Shown: positions 43,519 through 51,153 of the stretch, piece after piece
Position numbering within the stretch: position 1 is the stretch's first letter
Layout of the letters: the number at the start of each line of letters is the position of its first letter
Source of the DNA: Haloarcula limicola
GTDB taxonomy: Archaea > Halobacteriota > Halobacteria > Halobacteriales > Haloarculaceae
Reading direction: 5' to 3'
DNA: 64,000 bases
Assembly (NCBI RefSeq): GCF_010119205.1
Contig: NZ_WRXM01000004.1
Coordinates: 202,621 to 266,620, forward strand
The notes under the pieces: generated by a model
The model's input: the letters and a program-made list of their open reading frames with translations, nothing else
Told to the model about the DNA's origin: nothing
Databases searched by the model: none
Translations under genes and position numbers: made by a program

Positions 43519-44574
43519 TCAGGCCGACTCGACGTTGGCCGCCGCGCGGTCGTCCAGTCGGATGCCGGTCTTCTTCAGGATGCGCGTCGAGAACAGCGTG
43601 TCCCAGTCGTCCGCCGAGACGTCCCAGTGTTCGGCCATCCGGTCGCGGACCTGTTGAATGCGTTCTTCGCTCTCGGCCTCGCTCCGGCCGTGGGTCATGG
43701 CGAAGAAGTTGTACGGCCAGACGCCCTCGTGACGCGGCCGCTCGTAGCAGTGGGTCACGAAGTCGAACTCGGCGATGGCGGGGCCGACCTCGTCGACCAC
43801 GTCGTCGGGCACGTCCCAGACGGTCATCCCGTTCTCCGAGTAGCCCAGCGCGTAGTGGTTCGGAATGAGGCCGACCCGGCGCACCTTCCCCTCAAGATCG
43901 AATCGCTTGATCGTCTCGACGACCCACTCCGTCTCCGCGCCGATGGCGTCGGCCACGTCCGCGTACGGCGTCTCGGTGACGGGGAGGCCGCCCTGAATCT
44001 CCAGGACGAGGTCCAGTTCCTCGGGCGTCAGCGACTGCCGGTCGGTCGGCGTCACGTCGGGACCGGCCCCCGAGCAGTCCACCGCCTGCGTCTGCGGTCC
44101 CTCGACCGGGAACTTCGCGCCGACGTGGAACTCCTGCTGCTTGGGCAGATTGAACGTCGGCTCGCCGGTCTCGTCTTCGATCTCGGCCAGGACCTCCTCG
44201 ACGCGATCCTCGTCGACCACGGAGAGGACGAACCACATGTTGAGATACGGGTGTTCGCGCTCGTAGTTGTGGGCGACCTCCGGGTGGGCGTTGACTAACT
44301 CGACGTGGGCGTCGTAGTCGTCCTCGGGCGCGTGCGTCGCCACGAGCGTCGCCGTTCCGCCGATCTCCTCGGCGTCGATGAGCGCGCCGAAGCGCGTGAG
44401 GGCCCCCTCGTCGTCCAGTCGGCGGACGCGGTCGAGGAGTTCGTCGGCGCTCACGTCGATTCCGTGGTCCGAAAGCGTCGCCGCCGCCGGCTCGAACGGC
44501 CGTTCGACGACCGGAAACCCCCCCTGAAACGCGTTCAAGATGGCTCGGTCGACGGTCCCCAGATCTTCGCTCAT
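43519..44574 (-). CDS. siroheme decarboxylase, AhbA-AhbB fusion
   Basis: The protein has 351 residues and contains two related Lrp/AsnC-like halves. The first (about 1-170) has LNAFQGGFPVVERPF and HNYEREHPYLNMWFVLS; the second (about 175-350) has LEIQGGLPVTETPYADV and HCYERPRHEGVWPYNFFAM. These QGGFP/QGGLP and YNMWF-type motifs define siroheme decarboxylase subunits AhbA and AhbB, normally separate proteins of about 150-180 residues. The enzyme makes didecarboxysiroheme in the alternative heme pathway. Fusion puts both subunits in one chain. Regulators of the Lrp family look similar but lack these motifs. Confidence 0.85.
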   Translation of the reverse strand: MSEDLGTVDRAILNAFQGGFPVVERPFEPAAATLSDHGIDVSADELLDRVRRLDDEGALTRFGALIDAEEIGGTATLVATHAPEDDYDAHVELVNAHPEVAHNYEREHPYLNMWFVLSVVDEDRVEEVLAEIEDETGEPTFNLPKQQEFHVGAKFPVEGPQTQAVDCSGAGPDVTPTDRQSLTPEELDLVLEIQGGLPVTETPYADVADAIGAETEWVVETIKRFDLEGKVRRVGLIPNHYALGYSENGMTVWDVPDDVVDEVGPAIAEFDFVTHCYERPRHEGVWPYNFFAMTHGRSEAESEERIQQVRDRMAEHWDVSADDWDTLFSTRILKKTGIRLDDRAAANVESA

Positions 44575-44688
44575 ACCAACGCTCAGACGCCTGCGGATAA
44601 AAGCGGCGCGGGAGTCACAACATTTCGGGAGACCGTCTCACAGCGAGCGCTCCGGAGCGCTTTAGCTCTCCGAGTCCCTAGTTACCGT

Positions 44689-44973
44689 GTGACGATATCC
44701 ACCGCCGAACTGGCCGTGCGGTTGCTGGTCTTCCTGTTCGTACTGGTGGGTGTCCCCCTCTCCTTCGTCGTCATGTTCCGCATCATGGACTACGCCGCGA
44801 ACGACACGCTCGTCGCGCAGTTCAGCGGTCGGCGGAACGGGCGCGACACGGGCCAGCTAAACGCCTACTTCGAGCGAGCGGGCGTCGAGGCGACGACGTG
44901 TACCTTCTGCGGATCCGCCAACGGGCCGGACTACGCGTACTGTCACAACTGTCAGGAGCGGCTGCCGAACTGA
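44689..44973 (+). CDS. membrane-anchored zinc-ribbon protein
   Basis: The protein has 94 residues from the GTG at 44689; TTTAGCTC at 44661-44668 is about 25 bases upstream. One hydrophobic segment (LLVFLFVLVGVPLSFVVMF) lies at residues about 10-28, followed by a soluble part ending with CTFCGSANGPDYAYCHNCQERLPN, a four-cysteine zinc ribbon. It is probably a small cytoplasm-facing sensor or adaptor on the membrane, an inference from topology. It diverges from the AhbAB gene. Confidence 0.75.
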   Translation: MTISTAELAVRLLVFLFVLVGVPLSFVVMFRIMDYAANDTLVAQFSGRRNGRDTGQLNAYFERAGVEATTCTFCGSANGPDYAYCHNCQERLPN

Positions 44974-45029
44974 AAAACCCGATTCAATCGCCGTACCCGC
45001 GCCGACTCAGTCGCCGTACTCGCGCCGAC

Positions 45030-45440
45030 TCAATCCCCGCGAACGCCGGTCACGTCGAAGCCCCGTTCTTCGATGTCGTCGAGGATAGCCTCGTGGTCGG
45101 CGCTGGCCTCGTAGTAGAAGACGAGATCGAACGACCCCTCTCGGAGCAGTTGCTGACACTCCCAGACGAACTCCTCGCCGTCGAGCGTGAGCCCCTGATG
45201 CTGGTTCGAGGCGAACTCCGGGTCGTCGCTGCCCGAGTAGACGAACGTGTCCTCGGGGTCCATCCCGTACCCCTCGGCGATGGCGTCGCCGACGTCGATG
45301 GTGGCCTGCATCATCTCTATCTCGTCGTCCCCGTCGTACTCCGTGTGGACGACGGCCCCGTTGAGCTGGATCTCGCCGGGCTCCAGCAGCTGCTTGGTCC
45401 GGCGGTAGAGGTCGTCGTCGAGTGCGTCGGCGTCGCTCAT
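45030..45440 (-). CDS. conserved haloarchaeal protein (DUF5778-like)
   Basis: The protein has 136 residues. LYRRTKQLLEPGEIQLNGAVVH, IDVGDAIAEGYGMDPEDTFVYSG and LVFYYEASADHEAILDDIEERGFDV give an alternating alpha/beta pattern. I believe this is the haloarchaeal DUF5778 family, but the number is from memory. No function is known. It is a single gene flanked by short spacers. Confidence 0.65.
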   Translation of the reverse strand: MSDADALDDDLYRRTKQLLEPGEIQLNGAVVHTEYDGDDEIEMMQATIDVGDAIAEGYGMDPEDTFVYSGSDDPEFASNQHQGLTLDGEEFVWECQQLLREGSFDLVFYYEASADHEAILDDIEERGFDVTGVRGD

Positions 45441-45541
45441 ACGGGACCCTCGCCGGCGAGTCCCTAATGCACTTCGGAATCAAATTGTGGTGGCAGCCGC
45501 TCTCGCTGCCGCGACGCCTCCTCAGAAGCGAGCGCGCTCGC

Positions 45542-45736
45542 TTACAGCCGTTTCAGGTTCGTCGCCCGCGGGCCTTTGTCCGCCTGTTCGATGTCGAATT
45601 CGACTTCCTGTCCCTCCTCTAAGTCCGGGCCGCCGACGTCCTCCATGTGGAAGAACACGTCCTCGTCCGCGTCGTCCGTCTCGATGAAGCCGTAACCGCC
45701 CGTGTCGTTGAAGAAGTCTACCGTACCGGTCGCCAT
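45542..45736 (-). CDS. cspA: cold shock protein, CspA family
   Basis: The protein has 64 residues. TGTVDFFNDTGGYGFIETDD contains RNP1 (GYGFIE) and DVFFHMEDV contains RNP2. It is a single OB-fold that binds single-stranded nucleic acid and melts RNA structure. A TATA-like TTTTAATAG on the minus strand at about 45760-45769 lies 27-28 bases before the ATG, so the transcript is probably leaderless. Confidence 0.95.
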   Translation of the reverse strand: MATGTVDFFNDTGGYGFIETDDADEDVFFHMEDVGGPDLEEGQEVEFDIEQADKGPRATNLKRL

Positions 45737-45810
45737 TGCAGACGGGGGTACGCGCCCGAACTATTAAAACCATGCGGCCGGTTGGCACGGGCGGTCGGAG
45801 CCACAAACGC

Positions 45811-45817
45811 CTTATCG
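45811..45817 (+). promoter_or_regulatory. TATA-like box of the cis-prenyltransferase gene
   Basis: CTTATCG is centred about 27 bases before the ATG at 45840 and only 14 before the ATG at 45828, so it supports the downstream start. Confidence 0.5.
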
Positions 45818-45839
45818 GTTCGTTGATATGCTACTGGTG

Positions 45840-46751
45840 ATGCGAGAACGGGTCCGTCGTCTCGGCTACGCCGCGTACGAACGCTTACTCCACCGGGAGT
45901 TCTCGGGCGCGCCCAGTCACGTCGCCGTCATTCAGGACGGCAACCGACGATACGCCCGCAAGCGGGGCGTCGAGACGAGGCAGGGACACAGCGCGGGCGC
46001 GGAGACGACCGAGGAACTGCTGAACTGGTGCGACGAACTCGGCATCCGCGAAGTGACGCTCTACACCTTCTCGACGGAGAACTTCGACCGGCCCGAGGAC
46101 CAGCGCGAGTACATCTTCGACCTCGTCGAGGAGAAGCTCCGGACGTTCGCCGACGCCGACCGCGTCCACGACGCCGAGGTCTGCATCCGCGCCATCGGCG
46201 AGACGGAGCTGCTCCCCGAGCGGGTCCGAGACGCCATCGACTACGCCGAGACCCGGACCGGCCAGTACGACCGCCTGAATCTCAACGTCGCGCTGGCCTA
46301 CGGCGGCCGCGCGGAACTGCTCGGCGCGGCCCGCAGCGTCGCCCGCTCGGTCGAGTCGGGCGAGCTGGCCCCCGAGGACGTCTCCGTCGAGGCGATCGAG
46401 GACTGCCTCTACGAGGGGCCGACCCGCGACGTGGACCTCATCATCCGCACCGGCGGCGACGAGCGGACCTCCAACTTCCTCCCGTGGCACGCCAACGGCA
46501 ACGAGGCCGCGACGTTCTTCTGTGCGCCCTACTGGCCGGAGTTCCGCAAGATCGACTTCCTACGGGCCATCCGGACCTACCAGAACCGCGAGGAGTCCTG
46601 GCGAACCACCCGCGCCCGGCGCGCCCTCACGCTCGTTCGCGCCCTCGAAGACGCCGAGGTCCCGCAGGCCAAACGGGTCCTCGGTCGGTTCCGCGACGCT
46701 CTCCCGAGTGGCGAGCGCGAAACCGTCGAGGAATACGATACGGCGGACTGA
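45840..46751 (+). CDS. uppS: cis-prenyltransferase, (Z)-polyprenyl diphosphate synthase
   Basis: The protein has 303 residues from the ATG at 45840; an in-frame ATG at 45828 is the alternative. HVAVIQDGNRRYARKRGVE carries the catalytic Asp and the pyrophosphate-binding Asn-Arg-Arg. TLYTFSTENFDRP and the C-terminal DLIIRTGGDERTSNFLPWHA complete the signature. It elongates farnesyl or geranylgeranyl diphosphate to the long polyprenyl chain that becomes the dolichol-type carrier for N-glycosylation of archaeal surface proteins. A degenerate paralogue lies 1.9 kb downstream on the other strand. Confidence 0.93.
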   Translation: MRERVRRLGYAAYERLLHREFSGAPSHVAVIQDGNRRYARKRGVETRQGHSAGAETTEELLNWCDELGIREVTLYTFSTENFDRPEDQREYIFDLVEEKLRTFADADRVHDAEVCIRAIGETELLPERVRDAIDYAETRTGQYDRLNLNVALAYGGRAELLGAARSVARSVESGELAPEDVSVEAIEDCLYEGPTRDVDLIIRTGGDERTSNFLPWHANGNEAATFFCAPYWPEFRKIDFLRAIRTYQNREESWRTTRARRALTLVRALEDAEVPQAKRVLGRFRDALPSGERETVEEYDTAD

Positions 46752-46808
46752 ACCCCTGCTTATGCAGGCCCAGGGCGTATGAGGAGCGGGAGTGAACGGG
46801 AGATTGTC

Positions 46809-47105
46809 ATGGCTATCGAAGAGTCCGAAGCCCAAGAGCTGTTCGAGGAGGAACTGGACTTCCCGGCCGAGAAGGAGACCGTCGTCGAGACGGTCGGTGA
46901 CCGCGAGATCGAATCCCAGGGCGGGGACAACGATACCGTCGAGGAGATCGTCGAGCGCAGCGAGACGGAGGAGTTCGAGTCCGCCGAGGAGCTCCACACC
47001 ACGATGATGAACTACCTCGACGCCGACCACGTCGGCCGCGAGAACTACTCCGACCGCTCCGACGAATCGGCAGGGGATGACGACCAAGACGAAGAGTCGC
47101 TCTAG
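46809..47105 (+). CDS. small acidic haloarchaeal protein (DUF5789-like)
   Basis: The protein has 98 residues from the ATG at 46809. It is strongly acidic and largely helical (SEAQELFEEELDFPAEKETVVE, STEEFESAEELHTTMMNYLD-type). The block from YPAEK-like FPAEKETVVETVGDREIE to the end resembles the DUF5789 family as I remember it. It is 57 bases downstream of uppS on the same strand, so may be cotranscribed. Function unknown. Confidence 0.6.
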   Translation: MAIEESEAQELFEEELDFPAEKETVVETVGDREIESQGGDNDTVEEIVERSETEEFESAEELHTTMMNYLDADHVGRENYSDRSDESAGDDDQDEESL

Positions 47106-47192
47106 CGTACTCTCCTCCGCTACGGTTTCTCGACTTTAGCCGAAACTCGCAACTTCCCGCTTCTCTGTGGGTAGAGACTACCAAATCCGCTC

Positions 47193-47462
47193 TCAGGCAT
47201 CTATCAGCGAAACGACCAAGTCCCCTCCGCGCCGGAGTTCGACGCTCGCTCCGGCGTACTCGAAGGAGACGAACAAACTGGGGTCCGGTTCGAAGAAGAG
47301 CGTTTCGAGGGCGTCGCAGTCGATCACTTCGACGATCGGCGGGAGGTCTAGGGGATCGCGGCCAGTTACGGCGGCGACGCTTTCGACTATCCCCACGACG
47401 ACGGTTCTATCGGAACCGGATAGCGACACTCGCTCCGTTATTTTGTCTTGTTTCTTGGACAT
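47193..47462 (-). CDS. HalOD1 output-domain protein
   Basis: The protein has 89 residues. Its pattern, IVESVAAVTGRDPLDLPPIVEVIDCDALETLF followed by SFEYAGASVELRRGGDLVV, matches the HalOD1 domain, a haloarchaeal output module usually attached to, or encoded beside, signalling proteins. It stands alone here. Its start lies nine bases after the winged-helix gene's stop, so they are one operon. Confidence 0.8.
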   Translation of the reverse strand: MSKKQDKITERVSLSGSDRTVVVGIVESVAAVTGRDPLDLPPIVEVIDCDALETLFFEPDPSLFVSFEYAGASVELRRGGDLVVSLIDA

Positions 47463-47471
47463 CTGCTGCGC

Positions 47472-47819
47472 TCAGTCGTTCGCTTGCTGGTTCTCGGCAC
47501 GACGAGAGGCAGTCCCGGGAGCAGACACGAGGGCACCGTGCGGGAGTTGATACGTGAGCGCCGTCTCCTCGACCGTCCCCCGATCGCGGTTCCAGACGAC
47601 GAGGCCGGACTCATCGAGTTTCGGGAGGTGGAGGTGATGCAGGTAGATTCGAGTCCGCTCCACCGTTTCGTCGCGGGCGTCGTTCGCCAGATGTCTAGCG
47701 ATGTCGATATCGGTCGTCGCCCCCTGCTCGCGAGTGACGAAATTCAGTATCTCGCGGCGCTTCGAGTTCGCCAGCGACCTGAATACCCCATCCCAGTCGA
47801 TAGACTCTATCTCGGACAT
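47472..47819 (-). CDS. winged-helix (ArsR-like/DUF7344) DNA-binding protein
   Basis: The protein has 115 residues. VFRSLANSKRREILNFVTREQGATTDIDIARHLA is the helix-turn-helix and HLHLPKLDESGLVVWNRDRGTV the wing. This small type commonly pairs with HalOD1 proteins in haloarchaea. It may act as a repressor or partner of the HalOD1 protein encoded directly downstream. No effector site (metal cysteines) is seen. Confidence 0.8.
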   Translation of the reverse strand: MSEIESIDWDGVFRSLANSKRREILNFVTREQGATTDIDIARHLANDARDETVERTRIYLHHLHLPKLDESGLVVWNRDRGTVEETALTYQLPHGALVSAPGTASRRAENQQAND

Positions 47820-47915
47820 CTATCGATACCTTCGACACACGGTAGTAAGGGTCCTGTACCTGATATTTCAGCCACTTAAGTAATGATCGAGTTATCGATC
47901 ACGCTCGACAGACCA

Positions 47916-48560
47916 TCAAGAATCGAACAGGACCGACGTGAGTATCTTGTTCGTTCCCCGTCGGATGTTTTCCGAGACGGACTGTTCGGAGATACCGATC
48001 TCGCCCCCGAGCTCGCCGAGCGTCGTCCCGCGCGGCACCTCGAAGTACCCGCCTCTGACGGCGAGCAGGAGCGCCCGGCGTTGCGCATCCGTCAGGTCGA
48101 ACTTGTGGCCGTCGCCGTGTTCCTCGGCTAACGTGTACACGCGTTCGAGGCGGAATACGATGTTGTGTTCCATGCAGAAGTTGTGGAAATCGGTCAGACC
48201 CTGATGAGAGTCGAATCGAATTCGGAAGAACCACTTTTCGTTCCCACGCGCTTCGAGGATCGTCGCGTCGGTCTCCGCCATCCCGTAGACGAGGCTCTCG
48301 ATGTCGTCGGTCCACTCCACCCGATAGAGGGCGCTTTCGCCGACAGTGTCGAGGGCATGGAGGTGCTCGACGTACTTACTCGACCGGACGGACTGTTCGA
48401 ACTCCTCGAACCCGCCGCCGTGGACCCAGACGTAGGGCATCACCTTTCCGGAAGCCGGTACTACTCGCTCCATCTCTACGTGTGTGTTCGGGCTCCGAGC
48501 GAGTACCTGTCCGAGGATGAACTCGTCCGAATCGATAGTGAACTCCGCGATAACGGTCAC
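47916..48560 (-). CDS. HTH-10/bacterio-opsin activator (Bat)-type transcription regulator
   Basis: I take the GTG at 48560 (214 residues, starting VTVIAEFTIDSDEFILG, the usual start in this family) because a TATA-like TTTGATTA lies about 27 bases upstream; the frame is open to an ATG at 48644. The C-terminal LTDAQRRALLLAVRGGYFEVPRGTTLGELGGEIGIS is the HTH_10 domain, and the first 140 residues form a GAF/PAS-like sensory fold. Its target genes are unknown, but the two cis-prenyltransferase-family genes flank it. Confidence 0.8.
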   Translation of the reverse strand: MTVIAEFTIDSDEFILGQVLARSPNTHVEMERVVPASGKVMPYVWVHGGGFEEFEQSVRSSKYVEHLHALDTVGESALYRVEWTDDIESLVYGMAETDATILEARGNEKWFFRIRFDSHQGLTDFHNFCMEHNIVFRLERVYTLAEEHGDGHKFDLTDAQRRALLLAVRGGYFEVPRGTTLGELGGEIGISEQSVSENIRRGTNKILTSVLFDS

Positions 48561-48652
48561 ACCATCGATACTCGCTACGGGGTAATCAAACCATAGTCGG
48601 CCGTTCGCTTCCCGTTCGAACCGCTGTCGAGCGAAGCCCGACATGATTCGGC

Positions 48653-49261
48653 CTATCGGCCGAACCGCCGCTGCCGTTCCTGATAGTCCCGCAGCGCCCG
48701 CAGGTAGTCTCGCTGGCGGAAGTTCCGCCAGTTCACGTCGGTGAAGTACAGTTCGGAGTAGACCGACTGCCAGATCATGAAATCGGAGAGGCGCTCGGCC
48801 CCGGTCTTGATGACGAGGTCCGGGACCGTCGGGAAGACGAGGTGTTCTTCGACGGCGGCCTCGTCGATCTCCTCGGGGGAGAGGTCACCGCTATCGACGT
48901 CCTCGGCGAGTTTCCGGACGGCGGTGGCGAACTCGGATTGGCCGCCCAGTCCGATGGAGATCTGTATCGGCGCGTCGACGGCCGCCGCGTCGTCAGGGCC
49001 GCGGACGGCGACGGGTTCAGGCGTGCGGAGGTCCGCGAGTTCCCGGCGCAGCGTCGGGACGGCTTCCTCGTCCAAGACGCTGACGTAGACGACGACGGTC
49101 TCGGCTCCGTACTGGACCGCCCACTCGAAGAACTGCTCTAGGGTGGCGTACGCGCCGTCGGTCAGCAGGTCCCGTTCGGTGATGACGAGCGCGACGGTCT
49201 CCGGTAAGGTGGCGTCGCTCCGGCGGAGGCGGGCGGCGAGATAGCGGTCGTAGAGACCCAC
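48653..49261 (-). CDS. catalytically degenerate cis-prenyltransferase paralogue (NgBR-like)
   Basis: The protein has 202 residues from the GTG at 49261; TTTTAGG about 27 bases upstream supports it. It has the UppS fold, but the N-terminal motif that should read MDGNRRWA reads VALVITERDLLTDGAYATL, so the catalytic Asp and pyrophosphate-binding Arg residues are lost. The C-terminus LVIKTGAERLSDFMIWQSVYSEL and WRNFRQRDYLRALRDYQERQRR retains the dimer-interface and RxG-type region. This is the pattern of eukaryotic NgBR/Nus1, the non-catalytic partner of DHDDS. I infer a partner subunit of the UppS encoded at 45840. Confidence 0.8.
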   Translation of the reverse strand: MGLYDRYLAARLRRSDATLPETVALVITERDLLTDGAYATLEQFFEWAVQYGAETVVVYVSVLDEEAVPTLRRELADLRTPEPVAVRGPDDAAAVDAPIQISIGLGGQSEFATAVRKLAEDVDSGDLSPEEIDEAAVEEHLVFPTVPDLVIKTGAERLSDFMIWQSVYSELYFTDVNWRNFRQRDYLRALRDYQERQRRFGR

Positions 49262-49396
49262 GAGAGGGAGTATATCGAGCGTTCGCCTAAAAGCCACGGT
49301 ACGCGGACCAACGACGCCGAATCCCCGAACGGAGCGCCCGACGGCGACCCGGTCAGTTCGGAAAGGGTAAGTGGCTCTCGGGGATACCGGTGGGAC

Positions 49397-50740
49397 GTGC
49401 CTTCGACAGTCCGGCGTGCCGGCGCGTTCGCCGCGGTCGGGACCCTCGCGTTCGCCGTCCCGGTCGCCACCGGCCTGGATTCGCCCGCGCTCGCGACTGT
49501 CGCCGCGACCGGCCCGTTCGCGCTGGTCGCGTTGCTCGCCATGACCGCCGTTGGCCAAGGGACCGCGCTGTTCGAACTGTTCGCCCGCCCCGGCGATTAC
49601 GAGGACGGGAAGCTCTACGGGCTGGCGGCGTTCGCGCTGGCCGCGGCCGGGCTGGCCCTGCTCGCGGTGCAGTTCGGGCTCCCGGTGCGGGTGTTCGTCG
49701 CGACGGTCGTCCTCGTCTCCTACGGCAACCTCGGGCAGCGACTCGCCCACCGTGTCCACAGCGACGAGGTGGTCGCCGCCGCCGGGTTCGTCGTCGTCGG
49801 GTTCGCCGCCGGCGTCGTCGCGCAGCTGGTGGCCGCCCGGATTCAGGGCGTCGCCATCGACTCGGCCGAAGCGCTGTTCCTCGCCGGGACCGGCGCGCTC
49901 GTCGCGGCGCTGCTCCGGTCGGTGCTGTTCGAGCGCGACGACCCGCTGGTGATGCTGTCGGTCGGCTTACTGTTGTGGCTCTTCTTCGAACTCGATCCGA
50001 CCGTCGGCACCCAGCGGGTCTTCATCGCGCTCGGCGTCTCGGCGGTCCTCGGCTACGTCGCCTACGCGCTCGACACCGCCTCGCTCCCGGGGATGCTCAC
50101 CGGCGTCCTCCTCTCGCTGCTGACAATCGTGCTCGGCGGGTACGGCTGGTTCGCCATGCTCATCACGTTCTTCGGGCTGGGCGGCCTCTCGTCGAAGTTC
50201 CGCTACGACGAGAAACTGGAGCGCGGCATCGCACAGGAGGACGAGGGCGCGCGGGGGAGCGGGAACGTCCTCGCCAACTCCATCGTCGCGCTGGTAGCGG
50301 TCATCGCGTGGGTCGCCAGTCCGAGCCACATCGCCGTCGAACCGGGGCTGTTCCTCTATGCCTTCGCCGGGGCGGTGGCCGCGGCGATGACCGACACCTT
50401 CTCCAGCGAGTTCGGCGGCCTCTACGACAACCCGCGGCTCATCACCACTCTCCGGCGGGTCGAGCCCGGCACCGACGGCGGCGTCACATGGCAGGGAGTC
50501 GTCGCCGGGTTGGCCGGCGCGGCCATCATCGCCGGGATCGCCGCCGCGACGCTGGAAACGGTCGGCCCGGTCGGGGCCGTCGTCGTCGTCGGCTGCGGGC
50601 TCGTCGGGATGACCGTCGACAGCCTGCTGGGCGCGACCGTCGAGGGAACCGTCGTCGGCAATCAGGGCGTCAACATGCTGGCGACGCTCGCGGCGGCGCT
50701 GGCTGGCAGCGGCGTCGCGCTCGCGGTCGGGCTCGTATGA
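49397..50740 (+). CDS. DUF92-family membrane protein, VTE6/phytyl-phosphate-kinase-like
   Basis: The protein has 447 residues from a GTG at 49397 and about 12 hydrophobic segments. The C-terminal half (FFGLGGLSSKFRYDEKLERGIAQEDEGARG, GAVAAAMTDTFSSEFG, VTWQGVVAG and VVGNQGVNM) is the DUF92/TMEM19 family. Plant VTE6 of this family makes phytyl diphosphate from phytyl phosphate. In archaea the substrate is unknown but a prenyl or polyprenyl phosphate is plausible. It diverges from the degenerate cis-prenyltransferase gene, sharing a 135-base spacer. Confidence 0.85.
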   Translation: MPSTVRRAGAFAAVGTLAFAVPVATGLDSPALATVAATGPFALVALLAMTAVGQGTALFELFARPGDYEDGKLYGLAAFALAAAGLALLAVQFGLPVRVFVATVVLVSYGNLGQRLAHRVHSDEVVAAAGFVVVGFAAGVVAQLVAARIQGVAIDSAEALFLAGTGALVAALLRSVLFERDDPLVMLSVGLLLWLFFELDPTVGTQRVFIALGVSAVLGYVAYALDTASLPGMLTGVLLSLLTIVLGGYGWFAMLITFFGLGGLSSKFRYDEKLERGIAQEDEGARGSGNVLANSIVALVAVIAWVASPSHIAVEPGLFLYAFAGAVAAAMTDTFSSEFGGLYDNPRLITTLRRVEPGTDGGVTWQGVVAGLAGAAIIAGIAAATLETVGPVGAVVVVGCGLVGMTVDSLLGATVEGTVVGNQGVNMLATLAAALAGSGVALAVGLV

Positions 50741-51153
50741 TCCGCGAGGCGCGTTCGGAGGACAGCGACCGACTCAGCGCCATTCAGACGGCCGCCCTCG
50801 ACGAGCCGTGGCCGGGGCTGTTGGACGTCGCCATCACCGGCCCGCCGATCGTGGTCGTCCTCGACGAGAACGGCCCGATCGCGTACGCGCTGGTCGTCCC
50901 GGACTCGCCGGTCGCCTACGTCGCGGAGTTCGCCGTCGCGCCGGGAATGCAGGGCCGAGGCTACGGAACTCGGCTGATGCGAGCGCTGCTCGTCCGCCTC
51001 CGAAACGATGGGTTCGAGACGGTTCGACTCACCGCCCGCGAGGACGACGAGCGGGCGCGCTCGTTCTACGATACGTTCGACTTCGAGATGGTCGAGCGGA
51101 TCGACGACCACTACGAGGACGGCGACGGCGTCCTGCTGTCGCGTGACCTCTAG
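50737..51153 (+). CDS. GNAT-family N-acetyltransferase
   Basis: The protein has 138 residues; its ATG overlaps the DUF92 stop (ATGA). VAEFAVAPGMQGRGYGTRLMRALL is the acetyl-CoA-binding motif A and VRLTAREDDERARSFYDTFDFEMV motif B. It resembles RimI-type acetyltransferases in size. The acceptor substrate is unknown. Translational coupling with the DUF92 gene suggests a shared pathway, though it may be incidental. Confidence 0.88.
   Translation: MIREARSEDSDRLSAIQTAALDEPWPGLLDVAITGPPIVVVLDENGPIAYALVVPDSPVAYVAEFAVAPGMQGRGYGTRLMRALLVRLRNDGFETVRLTAREDDERARSFYDTFDFEMVERIDDHYEDGDGVLLSRDL

Noticed and set aside
41200..44298. 1032-codon plus-strand open frame
   Set aside because: It is antisense to hemA, the siroheme gene and AhbAB, all of which have clear motifs.
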